In this document: one piece after another, positions 45,138 to 54,305 of the stretch
Layout of the letters: every line of letters begins with the position of its first letter
Numbering within the stretch: the stretch's first letter is position 1
DNA from: Sanguibacter hominis ATCC BAA-789
GTDB taxonomy: Bacteria; Actinomycetota; Actinomycetes; Actinomycetales; Cellulomonadaceae
DNA length: 64,000 nt
Assembly (NCBI RefSeq): GCF_012396185.1
Contig: NZ_JAAXOW010000002.1
Location: 434,001-498,000 of the forward strand
Reading direction: 5' to 3'
The notes under the pieces: model-generated
Database searches by the model: none
What the model was told of the DNA's origin: nothing
Seen by the model: the letters and a program-made list of their open reading frames with translations, nothing else
Made by a program: the position numbers and the translations under genes

Positions 45138-46895
45138 TCAGCGGTTCTGGCTGTCGCCCCCGCGGTGCAAGAGATCCTCGCGCACGACACGACGCAGCAC
45201 CTTGCCGATCTGCGACCGGGGCAGCTCCTTGACGAGCTCGAGCTGCTTGGGCAGCGCATAGCGCGCGAGCTTTGCCTCGCACCAGGCGCGCACGGACTCG
45301 AGGTCGACCTGCGCGTGGGTCGCGGCGTCCTTGGCGAGCACGATGGCCGCGACGACGCGCTCACCGAGGTCGCCGCCGGGCATGCCGATGATCGCGACGT
45401 CCTCGACGCCGGGCATCGCGCGGAGGTGCTCCTCGACCTGCGACGGATACACCTTGAAGCCGCCGGTGATGATCATCTCCTTGATGCGGTCGACGAGGCG
45501 GACGAACCCGTCCTCCTGCATGACGACGACGTCACCCGTGCGGATCCAGCGCTTCCCGTCGATCTCGACGAGTGTGTCCGCACTCTCGTCGGGGCGGTTC
45601 CAGTAGCCGCCGAAGACCTGGGGGCCGGCGATGAGCAGCTCCCCGCGCTCCCCCGGCTCCACGAGGCGGTACGGGTCCTCCTGGTCGGCGATGCGGATGT
45701 CGGTAGAAGGGAACGGCAGCCCGAGGGTCCCGGGCTGGCGGTTCTCGGAGCACGGGCTGCCGAGCGCGACGGGCGACGTCTCGGTCATGCCGTAGCCCTC
45801 GATCGCGTACCCGCCGGTCACGTCTTCCCAGGCCTTGGCGACCTCGCCGGGCAGCGGCATCGCGCCGCAGATGGCATAGCGGAACGTGCCGAGGTCGACA
45901 CCCTGCTCGACCGCCGCCTTCGCGAGGCGGTCGAGCATGGGCGGGACGGCGGGGATGAAAGTTCCCGGGATGCGCTTCTGCGTCGCGAGGACGGAGGCGA
46001 CGTCGAACTTCGGGAAGAGGACGAGCGTCGCGCCGATACGGATCGTGAACGACAGGCACAGGGTGAGGCCGAACGCGTGGAAGAACGGCAGCACGCCGTA
46101 CACGACGTCGTCGCTCACACCGCTCTGCGGGCCGTCGGCGAAGCCCATCTGGGTCCACTCCTGGCCCTGCGTCGCGTTCGCGACGAGGTTGGCGTGGGTG
46201 AGCATCGCGGCCTTGGGCGTGCCGGTCGTGCCGCCCGTGTACTGCAGGAGCGCGAGGTCGCCCGAGCCCGGGGCCGGGTAGCTTGCGGGAAGGCGCGTCG
46301 CCTTCTTGAGCAGGCGCTCCCAGCGCACGACGCTCGCGGGGATGGGGGCGCGCAGCGCCTCGCGCAGGGCGCGGGCCTTCGCGATCGGGAGGCTGAGCGC
46401 GAGGCGCTTGGCGCCGGGCAGGTCGCGCGAGAGGTCGACGCCGACGATCGTGTGGACGTCTGTCTCGCCCTGGCGCTCCGCGAGACGAGCCGCGGTGGGC
46501 TCCCAGCACACGGCGACGGTCGCGCCTGCGTCGGCGACCTGGTGCGCGAGCTCCTCGGCGCTGTAGGTCGGGTTGCACTCGACGACGACGCCGCCGATGC
46601 GCAGCACGGCGTAGAACACGACCACGTGGGTGGCACAGTTGGGCAGGCCGATCGCGACCCGGTCCCCCGGGCGTACGCCGAGCTTCGTCAGGACGCCCGC
46701 AGCGTGGGCGACCTGCTCGCCGAGCTCGCGGTACGTCGTCTGACGGCCCATGAAGTCGAGGGCGACACGGTCGGGATAGGTGCGTGCGCCGCGCTCGAGG
46801 GCTGCGGTGAGAGGCTCGTCCGCAACCGTGATGTCGGCGCTGACGCCGGGAGAGTAGGACCGCGTCCAGGGACGCTCCTCCGAAGGCCGTGTCAT
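45138..46895 (-). CDS. Long-chain acyl-CoA ligase (FadD type)
   Basis: Activates a carboxylic acid to its CoA thioester through an acyl-adenylate. The 585-residue enzyme has the AMP-binding P-loop LLQYTGGTTGTPKAAML, YGMTETSPVALG, RTGDVVV and the C-terminal KEMIITGGFKVYPSQVEEHL with the hinge, and ends in a lysine-containing SQIGKVLRR. The overall pattern matches fatty-acyl-CoA ligases; chain length is not certain. It is convergent with nrdI (45-base gap) and its start lies 92 bases from the nusB terminator. Confidence 0.88.
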   Translation of the reverse strand: MTRPSEERPWTRSYSPGVSADITVADEPLTAALERGARTYPDRVALDFMGRQTTYRELGEQVAHAAGVLTKLGVRPGDRVAIGLPNCATHVVVFYAVLRIGGVVVECNPTYSAEELAHQVADAGATVAVCWEPTAARLAERQGETDVHTIVGVDLSRDLPGAKRLALSLPIAKARALREALRAPIPASVVRWERLLKKATRLPASYPAPGSGDLALLQYTGGTTGTPKAAMLTHANLVANATQGQEWTQMGFADGPQSGVSDDVVYGVLPFFHAFGLTLCLSFTIRIGATLVLFPKFDVASVLATQKRIPGTFIPAVPPMLDRLAKAAVEQGVDLGTFRYAICGAMPLPGEVAKAWEDVTGGYAIEGYGMTETSPVALGSPCSENRQPGTLGLPFPSTDIRIADQEDPYRLVEPGERGELLIAGPQVFGGYWNRPDESADTLVEIDGKRWIRTGDVVVMQEDGFVRLVDRIKEMIITGGFKVYPSQVEEHLRAMPGVEDVAIIGMPGGDLGERVVAAIVLAKDAATHAQVDLESVRAWCEAKLARYALPKQLELVKELPRSQIGKVLRRVVREDLLHRGGDSQNR

Positions 46896-46987
46896 GGGTC
46901 TCAGTCTAACTTACGGAAGCGTAGGTTACGCGGCCGAAGGTGGATGGTTCGGGGAGATCCTCGCAGCGTGCCGACCCCGAGACGCGC

Positions 46988-47023
46988 GAGAGCCCGCACC
47001 CCGGAGGCGGGGTGCGGGCTCTC
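46988..47023 (-). terminator. Terminator of the efp-nusB unit
   Basis: A perfect 15-bp inverted repeat (46988-47002 with 47009-47023) has a 6-base loop, GGAGGC. It begins ten bases after the nusB stop on the minus strand. It would also insulate the acyl-CoA ligase gene downstream. Confidence 0.85.
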
Positions 47024-47033
47024 GGTGAGCAGG

Positions 47034-47450
47034 TCAGCCGAGGATCGTCGGCTTGAGCTCGAGGATGCGTGCGAGCAGGCCGTTCACGAAGGACGGCGAC
47101 TCGTCGGTCGACAGGCCCGAGACCAGCTCGACGGCCTCGTCGATCGCGACCGCGTCAGGCACGTCGTCGTTGAACAGCAGCTCCCAGGTCGCGAGGCGGA
47201 GGACCGCCCGGTCGACCGAGGGCATGCGCTCGAGCGTCCAGCCGTTCGAGTACGTCTCGAGGATCTCGTCGATGTGACGCGCGTGCGCGTCGTACCCCTC
47301 GACGAGCTCGACCGCGTACTGCGGCAGCGCGGACTCGACCCCGGGGTGTGCGACACGCTCCGCGAGCATCTCGAGCAGGTCGAGGTCTCGCTGCTCCGCC
47401 TCGAAGATGACGTCGAGCGCGCGCTTGCGCGCCTTGGTACGGGCTCCCAC
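47034..47450 (-). CDS. nusB: Transcription antitermination factor NusB
   Basis: Small helical RNA-binding protein that with NusE supports rRNA antitermination. The 138-residue product has the family start RTKARKRALDVIFEAEQRDL and LRLATWELLFNDDVPDAVAIDEAVELV. The GTG at 47450 lies one base from the efp stop, so the two genes are tightly coupled. A terminator follows. Confidence 0.95.
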   Translation of the reverse strand: MGARTKARKRALDVIFEAEQRDLDLLEMLAERVAHPGVESALPQYAVELVEGYDAHARHIDEILETYSNGWTLERMPSVDRAVLRLATWELLFNDDVPDAVAIDEAVELVSGLSTDESPSFVNGLLARILELKPTILG

Positions 47451-47451
47451 G

Positions 47452-48015
47452 TCAGTCGGTCACTCGACCCAGGTACGAGCGGTCACGGGTGTCGACCTTC
47501 ACGCGCGTCCCGGTCTCGAGGAACAGCGGGACCTGGATCTCCGCGCCGGTCTCGAGCGTGGCCGGCTTCGTGCCGCCCGTCGAGCGGTCCCCCTGCAGGC
47601 CCGGCTCGGTGTACGTGATCTCGAGGACGACCGAGGCCGGGAGCTCGATGTAGAGGGGGGTGCCGTCGTTGGAAGCGACGAGCACGTTCTGGTTCTCGAG
47701 CATGAAGTCGACAGCGTCGCCGACGACCGCGGCCGAGACCGGGATCTGGTCGTACGAGGACGTGTCCATGAAGATGAAGTCGTCGCCGTCCTTGTACAGG
47801 TACTGCATGTCGCGCTTGTCGACGTTGGCGGTCTCGATCTTCAGGCCCGCGTTGAACGTCTTGTCGACGGTCTTGCCGGAGACGACGTTCTTCATCTTGG
47901 TGCGGACGAAGGCGCCACCCTTGCCGGGCTTGACGTGCTGGAACTCGATGATGGTCCACAGCTGGCCATCGATGCGGAGCACGGTGCCGTTCTTGATGTC
48001 GTTCGTGGTCGCCAC
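47452..48015 (-). CDS. efp: Elongation factor P
   Basis: Relieves ribosome stalling at polyproline. The 187-residue three-domain protein is complete ([50 protein letters not shown]). The modification loop reads KPGKGG, with the lysine in the usual place. The start has AACAGGAAG upstream. A TATACT -10 box lies about 120 bases upstream, before a leader hairpin. Confidence 0.96.
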   Translation of the reverse strand: MATTNDIKNGTVLRIDGQLWTIIEFQHVKPGKGGAFVRTKMKNVVSGKTVDKTFNAGLKIETANVDKRDMQYLYKDGDDFIFMDTSSYDQIPVSAAVVGDAVDFMLENQNVLVASNDGTPLYIELPASVVLEITYTEPGLQGDRSTGGTKPATLETGAEIQVPLFLETGTRVKVDTRDRSYLGRVTD

Positions 48016-48098
48016 GGTTCATCTTCCTGTTGCGTTGACAAGGATCAGGGCCTGGAGAAGGCCGGTCCTGACCGCGTGCACCGGGGCTCACGGCGGAC

Positions 48099-48138
48099 AG
48101 CGGCTGCGCGAGACTTCGCGAGCAGCCGCTCAAGTATA
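48099..48138 (-). promoter_or_regulatory. efp -10 box followed by a leader hairpin
   Basis: TATACT (48133-48138 on the minus strand) is a near-perfect -10 element just past the aroQ stop; no good -35 is visible. Immediately downstream a hairpin forms from AGCGGCTG and CAGCCGCT arms (48099-48106 with 48123-48130) with an inner CGCGA/TCGCG. It may terminate aro transcripts or shape the 5' end of the efp mRNA. Confidence 0.5.
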
Positions 48139-48162
48139 GCGGTGGCGCCGGGACGCCCCGGG

Positions 48163-48597
48163 TCAGCCGGCGAGCGCCTGGAGCGCGAGGTGGTAGCTCT
48201 CGAAACCGAAGCCGGCGATCGTCCCCGTCGCGACGGGGCCGACGACGCTCAGGTGCCGGAACGCCTCGCGCGCGTACGGGTTGGAGATGTGCACCTCGAC
48301 GAGACGCAGCCCGACGTCGGTCACCTGCGCGGCAGCGTCCCGCAACGCGTACGAGTAGTGCGTGAACGCCGCCGGGTTGAGGACGACGTCGCTTCGGGTG
48401 TCGACCGCCTCGTGGAGCCAGCCGACCATCTCGGACTCGTCGTCCGTCTGCCGCACCTCGACGTCGAGCCCGAGCTCAGCACCCCAGCGCTCCCCCGCCT
48501 CCACGAGGTCACCGAGCGTGAGGTGCCCGTACACCTCAGGCTCACGCACGCCGAGACGACCGAGGTTGGGACCATTGAGCAGGAGCACGCGCGTCAT
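48163..48597 (-). CDS. aroQ: 3-dehydroquinate dehydratase, type II
   Basis: Third shikimate step. The 144-residue product shows [19 protein letters not shown] with the catalytic Tyr, [15 protein letters not shown] and [17 protein letters not shown] with the catalytic His. It follows aroB by 19 bases. Type II is the usual actinobacterial form. Confidence 0.96.
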   Translation of the reverse strand: MTRVLLLNGPNLGRLGVREPEVYGHLTLGDLVEAGERWGAELGLDVEVRQTDDESEMVGWLHEAVDTRSDVVLNPAAFTHYSYALRDAAAQVTDVGLRLVEVHISNPYAREAFRHLSVVGPVATGTIAGFGFESYHLALQALAG

Positions 48598-48616
48598 GAC
48601 GCGAACCTAGCGCACA

Positions 48617-49744
48617 TCACAACGACACCGGCCGGTCGCCCGCGGGGGCGTCCTCGCTGACCTCGGCGTACGCCGCCGCGAGGAGCGTGGGGTCCGGACC
48701 CTCGAGGCGGGTGGGGTGGCCGAGCGAGTCCAGGACGACGAAGCGCAGCAGGTCGCCGCGGGACTTCTTGTCGCGGCGCATCGCGCCGAGCAGCGCGTCC
48801 CAGCGGTCGCCGCGGTACGTGAGCGGCAGGCCGAGCGACGAGAGCACGCTGCGGTGCCGTGCGACGTCGTCGTCGGAGAGCTTGCCGGCGAGCCGCGCGA
48901 GCTCGGCGGCGAAGACCATGCCGACCGACACGGCCGCACCGTGGCGCCACTGGTAGCGCTCGACGTGCTCGATCGCGTGGCCGAAAGTGTGGCCGTAGTT
49001 GAGAATCTCCCGCAGGCCGGACTCCTTGAGGTCCTCCCCCACGACGTCGGCCTTCCACTGCACCGCGCGCTGGATCAGCTCGACGAGGACCGGCTCGTCG
49101 ACCGACGTCGCGCCCTGCGACAAGGGTGCCGCGTTCGACTCGATCAGCTCGAGCACGCGCGCGTCCGCGACGAGACCGCACTTGACGATCTCCCCGAGGC
49201 CCGCCACGAAGTCCCAACGCGGAAGCGTCTCGAGCGCGTCGATGTCGCACAGGACGCCTGCGGGCGGGTAGAACGCACCGACGAGGTTCTTGCCCTCAGC
49301 CGTGTTGATGCCCGTCTTGCCGCCGACGGCGGCGTCGACCATCGCGAGGATCGTCGTCGGGACGTGCACGACCTTGATGCCGCGCAGCCAGGTCGCGGCG
49401 ACGAAGCCGCCGAGGTCGGTTGTCGCACCCCCGCCGACCGCGACGATCGCGTCCGACCGGGTGAAGTCCGCCTGGCCGAGCACCTGCCAGCAGAACGCGG
49501 CGACCTGGGCGGTCTTCGACTCCTCGGCGTCCGGCACCTCAGCCTGGATCGCCTCGTAGCCCTGCTCGACGAGGTCCTCGCGGATCGCGTCAGCCGTCGT
49601 CGCGAGCGCTGCCGGGTGCAGCACGAGCACCTTGCGGACGGACTCCCCCAGCATGGCGGGCAGCTCCCCGAGGAGGTGCCGGCCGATCACGACGTCGTAC
49701 GGGGAATCCCCGTGCACGGTCACACGGACGGGCGCTGCACTCAT
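48617..49744 (-). CDS. aroB: 3-dehydroquinate synthase
   Basis: Second shikimate step, NAD- and metal-dependent. The 375-residue enzyme has the NAD loop AVGGGATTDLGGFVAATWLRG, PTTILAMVDAAVGGKTGIN, and the metal His residues in YGHTFGHAIEH. The ATG overlaps the aroK stop in ATGA, a common pairing. Confidence 0.96.
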   Translation of the reverse strand: MSAAPVRVTVHGDSPYDVVIGRHLLGELPAMLGESVRKVLVLHPAALATTADAIREDLVEQGYEAIQAEVPDAEESKTAQVAAFCWQVLGQADFTRSDAIVAVGGGATTDLGGFVAATWLRGIKVVHVPTTILAMVDAAVGGKTGINTAEGKNLVGAFYPPAGVLCDIDALETLPRWDFVAGLGEIVKCGLVADARVLELIESNAAPLSQGATSVDEPVLVELIQRAVQWKADVVGEDLKESGLREILNYGHTFGHAIEHVERYQWRHGAAVSVGMVFAAELARLAGKLSDDDVARHRSVLSSLGLPLTYRGDRWDALLGAMRRDKKSRGDLLRFVVLDSLGHPTRLEGPDPTLLAAAYAEVSEDAPAGDRPVSL

Positions 49745-50292
49745 CGGGTACCTCCGGGCTGGGCCGCGTCGAGCGCGGCGAGGATCTGCGCCGCGACGTC
49801 CGCCGGCGCGAGGTCGTCGGTCAGCACGTGCAGCGAACCGACCTTCTCGTACACCGGGCGGCGCGCGGACATGAGCGCCTGCCACTGCGCACGCGGGTTG
49901 CCGACGAGCAGGGGACGGGCCGTGTTGAAGCCGACGCGCGGCGCGGCGTGAGCGAGCGACACGTCGAGGAAGACGACCGTCCCGCCGTCGGCCACGTACC
50001 GCGCGAGCAGCGACTGCGTGTCCTCGGCGAGGACCGCGCCTCCCCCGAGCGCGAGGACGCCCTCGTGCTCGGCGAGCGCAGTCGCGACCGCGCGACGCTC
50101 GAGGGCGCGGAACGTGTCCTCACCGTCCTCGACGAAGATGTCGCTCACCGACTTGCCCGCCAGCACCTCGACATCGGCATCCGTGTCGCGGACGCTCCAG
50201 CCCGTCACGGCGCCGATCTCCGCGGCGACGGTGGACTTGCCGGAGCCGGGCGGACCGGCGAGGACGACGCGAGGACTGCTTGTCTGGACCAC
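49741..50292 (-). CDS. aroK: Shikimate kinase
   Basis: Phosphorylates shikimate. The P-loop GPPGSGKST (K19) is followed by the shikimate-site residues DTDADVE, FRALERRAV and LALGGGAV. GTG 50292 gives 183 residues, normal for the family; longer in-frame starts extend into the opposing promoter region and are unlikely. aroC, normally the preceding gene, is 4 kb away, so aroK must have its own promoter in the 121-base gap. Confidence 0.93.
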   Translation of the reverse strand: MVQTSSPRVVLAGPPGSGKSTVAAEIGAVTGWSVRDTDADVEVLAGKSVSDIFVEDGEDTFRALERRAVATALAEHEGVLALGGGAVLAEDTQSLLARYVADGGTVVFLDVSLAHAAPRVGFNTARPLLVGNPRAQWQALMSARRPVYEKVGSLHVLTDDLAPADVAAQILAALDAAQPGGTR

Positions 50293-50348
50293 GGACCGAG
50301 AGTACCGGGATGCCCCGCCGGCTGCTGAGACGTCCGTGCCCCGTGGAC

Positions 50349-50376
50349 TAAGGCCCGGTCGACGAGATGCCGATAC
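50349..50376 (+). promoter_or_regulatory. FliA/WhiG-like (sigma-28 family) promoter of the FN3 gene
   Basis: TAAGGCCC (50349-50356), 12 bases, then GCCGATAC (50369-50376). The second box matches seven of eight bases of the sigma-28 -10 consensus GCCGATAA and the first keeps TAA-G. The ATG lies 37 bases further. pilA and pilM have the same spacing and boxes. Confidence 0.55.
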
Positions 50377-50413
50377 CGACATGTCAGGTGTGTCACGTTC
50401 ATCAGGGAGAACT

Positions 50414-53400
50414 ATGAGAGTCCGCCGGCTTGTGGCGGGGGCGACTGCGGTCACCCTTTCGTTAAGTCTGTTCACCACAACGATGCCGACGGCGTCGGCT
50501 GCAGAACCCGTCGTCGCGGCCGTCGACTACTCGGCGACGAGGACGACGCCCTCAGGTGATCTCGTGTTCGCCTGGCACCGGGTCGCGGGCGCCACCGGCT
50601 ACGACCTCCAGGTGGCGAGCGACTCGTCCTTCAGCACCCTCGTCGCAAGCACCTCGACAGCAGCGACACGCTGGGTCGCGCCCTCCGCGCTCTGGGCCGC
50701 CGACTCGCGTCAGCTGTTCTGGCGGGTCGCCCCCAAGGGCGTCGGAGCCGACATCAGCGGCGCCACCGTCCAGGCGTTCTCCCGATCGCAAGCCCCGACC
50801 CCCGAGCTCCTCGCTCCGGCCGACGGGACGACGATCACCTATCCCAGCCCCGTCACGCTCTCCTGGGAGGTGACGCCCGGCGCAACCGAGTACACGGTCA
50901 CCTACCGGCCGACGAGCGGCGGCAACGCGACGAGCGCCAAGATCGCCGGCACCGCCTATACGCTCCCTGCCCTCAAAGAGGCGGGCGAGTACACCTGGAA
51001 CGTCAAGGCGCACTTCCCCGCCTCCGCACCGCAGCCTGCCGTCGAGAGCTACCCTTCCGCGTCCCGGACGTTCAGGGCGAGCTGGGGCGCCGCATCTGTG
51101 CCACAGCTGGTGCAGCCGGCCGACAGGTCGGTCGCCAACGACCTCGAGTTCGCGTGGAGCGAGGTGGACGGCGCCAAGGAGTACAAGTTCGAGCTGAGCA
51201 GCGACATCAGCTTCGGATCCTCGAGCATCAAGCTCACGAGCATCGTGAGCGGCACGTCGTTCGTGCCGACCGACGTACTCGCCCTGGGGACCTACCACTG
51301 GCGGGTCACGCCCATCGACGCGTCGGGTACGCCCGGAGAGACGTCCACCTCCTTCCAGGTCCAGAAGGTGTCGTCGACGGACGAGGGCTCAGCAACCACC
51401 ACGGCGACGCCGGCGATCCCCGAGTTCATCGGGCTCTCCAGCACGGTCGCGGGCGCACCGACGCTCGACTTCGACTCCTTCCAGCTTCGGTGGACCGCCG
51501 TGCCGCGCGCGACGTACTACCGCGTGGAGGTGGACCGGAGCGGCGGCGGCAAGATGGCGTGCACGACCGCATCGACGAGCGCGACGATCGTCTCGCAGGC
51601 GACCGCGGTCGGAAACGCGAAGGCCTCCCTCACCAGCTCGACCCCGTGCCTCTTCACGAGCACCGAAGCGGACCGCATCAAGCCGGCATCGGCAGAGGAC
51701 CTCGCAGCCGGCACCGCTCCGATCTACATCGCCAAGGTCTTCGCGGTGAACATGTCGGCCTCGTCGACGAAGGACTACAAGGACTCCGATCCCAAGCACG
51801 ACGACGTGGTGCCGTCGAGCCTGGAGTCCAAGCCGCACTACTTCCGGGTCGGGAACAGCGGCACCGCGACGGCGACAGCTGACGCGATCACGCCCGACAG
51901 CCCCGCGCAGACGGCCACGATGGAGTCGAGCCCTTACCTCACCTGGCCGGCGAGCTCACTGCCGGGCGTCGTCGGGTACATCGTCAACGTGTACACCGAA
52001 GGAGTGGGATCGTCCCTCGTCGCCGAGCTCCGGGTGCCGACGAACGCGCTGCGCACCACGGGCGTGTTCAAGCCCAACCGGACCGACGCCTCCACAGACT
52101 CCTACAACGTCACCATCGCGCCCGCGTCCGGGTCCCCTACCTCGCCGAGCCAGTGGACCGAGCTCGTGGGTGACGTCGTCGAGAAGGAGACGATCAGCTG
52201 GCGCCGCTCGCTGCCGCCGACCGAGGCAGGCACGGTCGTCCAGCAGGGCAATGTCCCTGTCCTGCGGCTCAAGCCGAACCCCGCCACCCAGTTCGGCGGT
52301 TCCTCCCGAGGGTACGCGGTCCGGATCTACCCCGAGGGCAGCAACAACGCTGTCACGACCCTCAAGGTCGACCAGCCCTCGACCGTCGCCGCGAAGTCGT
52401 TCTCGACGAGCGGCACCACGTTCACGGCCACCCCGCTCGCGAGCGGACGCTACACCTTCACCTGGGCGCCCTTGGACGCCGTGGGCAACGAGGCCGAGCA
52501 CTCGGCACCGACCAGCTTTGCCATCGGGAGCAACGCCCCGACAGGTCTCAGCCGGACGACGCGCCCCGGGGGAACGTCGGCGACGCTGACCTGGTCCTAC
52601 CCTGTGACCGCCAAGGGCTATGACGTCGAGGTGACGCAGGTCGGGTCTTCGGCCACGTCAAAGTTCACGACGGCGTCCCGTGGGGTCACGGTCGAGGGCC
52701 TCGTGCCTGGCCGGTCCTACTCGTGGCGGGTCCGAGCCCGAGATGTCGCCGACAACCTGGGGGCGTGGGCTGCTGGCACCGCGTTCACGGCACCCAACCT
52801 CGCGGCGACGCCGCGCACGGTCAACGTCACGGACGCGTCCTCGGCCGCGCCCGTGCTGACGTGGGACCCTGTCCCCGGAGCCTCCCGCTACCTGGTCAAG
52901 ATCAGCCGCGCTGGGCAGTCCACGATGTCGACGGTGGAGACGTCGGCGCTCAGCCACGTGCCCACCGTGGCGCTCGCCTACGGCACGGGGTACTTCTACG
53001 AGGTCCAGGCCATCGGGTCAGGCACCGCGTCCACCGCGCTCCTCGGAACGGTCCAGACCGGCAACCTGTCCGTCGTGACCCTGCCCAGTGCACCCACCAC
53101 TCCGTCGACGACGGTCAACGGGACTTCCATCACTGCTAGCTGGAATGCCCTCGTGGCGCCAGCGACCGGATCGGCCCAGGTCCCCACCTACACCCTCCAG
53201 TACCGGTCCAAGCCGGCAGGCGTGTCAGCCGACGGCTGGGTCGACGCTGGCACCGGCGTGAACTTGACGTCCTACACGGTGACTGGGCTCGCGCAGGGCA
53301 CCGTCTACCAGTTCCGCGTGAGGGCGTCCAACAGCGAGGGCGTGAGCGCATGGTCTGGCACGCGTGAGCAGACCACCGTCGCGCAACCTGGCCCGATCAC

Positions 53401-54232
53401 CCGGCTCACCGCGACCCCGGGCCTCGGGTCCCTGCGGCTCACGTGGAGCGCGCCGGCAACCACCTCGACTGCTGGCCGCGCGAACGACTACGTCGTCGAG
53501 TTCACCACCGGCGGCGCCTGGACCCGCGTCGTGGTTCCGGGAACTTCGGTGACACTCGACCGTCTGGCCCCTGGCCGGGCGTACTCGGTCCAGGTCGCTG
53601 CTCGCAACGCCGCAGGCACGTCGCAGATGGTCGGGCTGAGCGCCGTTACTCTGGCTGCCCCGGGCACGCCTCGCGCCGTCAAGGCCAAGCGTGGGAACAC
53701 GACGGCGACGGTGACGTGGGCCGCTCCTTCCTCGAACGGAGGCTCGAGCATCACGTCCTACACCGTCGAGTCTCGGAGCTATGCCGGGAAGAAGTGGTCC
53801 GCATGGGCGGTCCGGGGTGCGACCTCGGGGGCTACGTCCTGGGTCGCCGGCGGTCTCGTGAACGGGACCGCATACGAGTTCCGTGTCATCGCTCGAACCG
53901 CTCTCGGCCTCAGCGCCCCGAGCGCTGCGGCGGCGGTCACGCCTGCGGGTAAGCCGCTCGCTCCTACGGTGAAGGCCAAGTCGTCCAAGAAGCGTGCTGT
54001 CACGGTCTCGTGGAAGGCCGCACCCACCAACGGTTCCAAGGTCACGAAGTACGTCGTGCAGTACTCGACCAACGGCAAGAAGTGGAAGACCGTCAAGACG
54101 ACGTCGGCGTCTGCGCGGAGCTACACCTGGAAGAAGGGCAAGTCCAAGAAGCTCTACTACTTCCGGGTCTACGCCGTGAACTCGCTCGGCTCAGGTGTCA
54201 AGAGCGTGAGCGCGAACGCTCTCGTGAAGTAG
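50414..54232 (+). CDS. Large secreted fibronectin type III repeat protein
   Basis: A 1272-residue exported protein. A signal peptide with basic start, hydrophobic core and ASA-type cleavage ends near residue 30. The rest is a string of about ten or eleven beta-sandwich modules. The last four (from about residues 882, 992, 1083 and 1180) are clear FN3 domains with TxTWxxP and YEFRVIA-type motifs; the N-terminal ones (WHRVAGATGYDLQVAS, WEVTPGATEYTVTY, WSEVDGAKEYKFEL) are more divergent. There is no LPxTG motif or C-terminal helix; the C-terminal domain is very lysine-rich, which may bind wall polymers. The ATG has AGGGAGA upstream. It lies between aroC and aroK on the opposite strand. The role is probably adhesion or matrix; no enzyme domain is seen. 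Confidence 0.88.
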   Translation: MRVRRLVAGATAVTLSLSLFTTTMPTASAAEPVVAAVDYSATRTTPSGDLVFAWHRVAGATGYDLQVASDSSFSTLVASTSTAATRWVAPSALWAADSRQLFWRVAPKGVGADISGATVQAFSRSQAPTPELLAPADGTTITYPSPVTLSWEVTPGATEYTVTYRPTSGGNATSAKIAGTAYTLPALKEAGEYTWNVKAHFPASAPQPAVESYPSASRTFRASWGAASVPQLVQPADRSVANDLEFAWSEVDGAKEYKFELSSDISFGSSSIKLTSIVSGTSFVPTDVLALGTYHWRVTPIDASGTPGETSTSFQVQKVSSTDEGSATTTATPAIPEFIGLSSTVAGAPTLDFDSFQLRWTAVPRATYYRVEVDRSGGGKMACTTASTSATIVSQATAVGNAKASLTSSTPCLFTSTEADRIKPASAEDLAAGTAPIYIAKVFAVNMSASSTKDYKDSDPKHDDVVPSSLESKPHYFRVGNSGTATATADAITPDSPAQTATMESSPYLTWPASSLPGVVGYIVNVYTEGVGSSLVAELRVPTNALRTTGVFKPNRTDASTDSYNVTIAPASGSPTSPSQWTELVGDVVEKETISWRRSLPPTEAGTVVQQGNVPVLRLKPNPATQFGGSSRGYAVRIYPEGSNNAVTTLKVDQPSTVAAKSFSTSGTTFTATPLASGRYTFTWAPLDAVGNEAEHSAPTSFAIGSNAPTGLSRTTRPGGTSATLTWSYPVTAKGYDVEVTQVGSSATSKFTTASRGVTVEGLVPGRSYSWRVRARDVADNLGAWAAGTAFTAPNLAATPRTVNVTDASSAAPVLTWDPVPGASRYLVKISRAGQSTMSTVETSALSHVPTVALAYGTGYFYEVQAIGSGTASTALLGTVQTGNLSVVTLPSAPTTPSTTVNGTSITASWNALVAPATGSAQVPTYTLQYRSKPAGVSADGWVDAGTGVNLTSYTVTGLAQGTVYQFRVRASNSEGVSAWSGTREQTTVAQPGPITRLTATPGLGSLRLTWSAPATTSTAGRANDYVVEFTTGGAWTRVVVPGTSVTLDRLAPGRAYSVQVAARNAAGTSQMVGLSAVTLAAPGTPRAVKAKRGNTTATVTWAAPSSNGGSSITSYTVESRSYAGKKWSAWAVRGATSGATSWVAGGLVNGTAYEFRVIARTALGLSAPSAAAAVTPAGKPLAPTVKAKSSKKRAVTVSWKAAPTNGSKVTKYVVQYSTNGKKWKTVKTTSASARSYTWKKGKSKKLYYFRVYAVNSLGSGVKSVSANALVK

Positions 54233-54249
54233 CCTCTCGCTGACGTAGA

Positions 54250-54283
54250 GAAGGGCGGGGCCACCATCGTGGTCCCGCCCTTC
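54250..54283. terminator. Terminator between the FN3 gene and aroC
   Basis: A 15-bp stem (54250-54264 with 54269-54283, one G-U pair) has loop CATC and is followed by TTG. It lies 17 bases after the FN3 stop and 23 before the aroC stop, so it can serve both convergent transcripts. Confidence 0.85.
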
Positions 54284-54305
54284 TTGCGTCTGTCGACCGA
54301 TCTGC

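Noticed and set aside
45165-47618. An 817-codon open frame opposite the acyl-CoA ligase and nusB
   Set aside because: It runs across two real minus-strand genes and a terminator, so it cannot be one gene.
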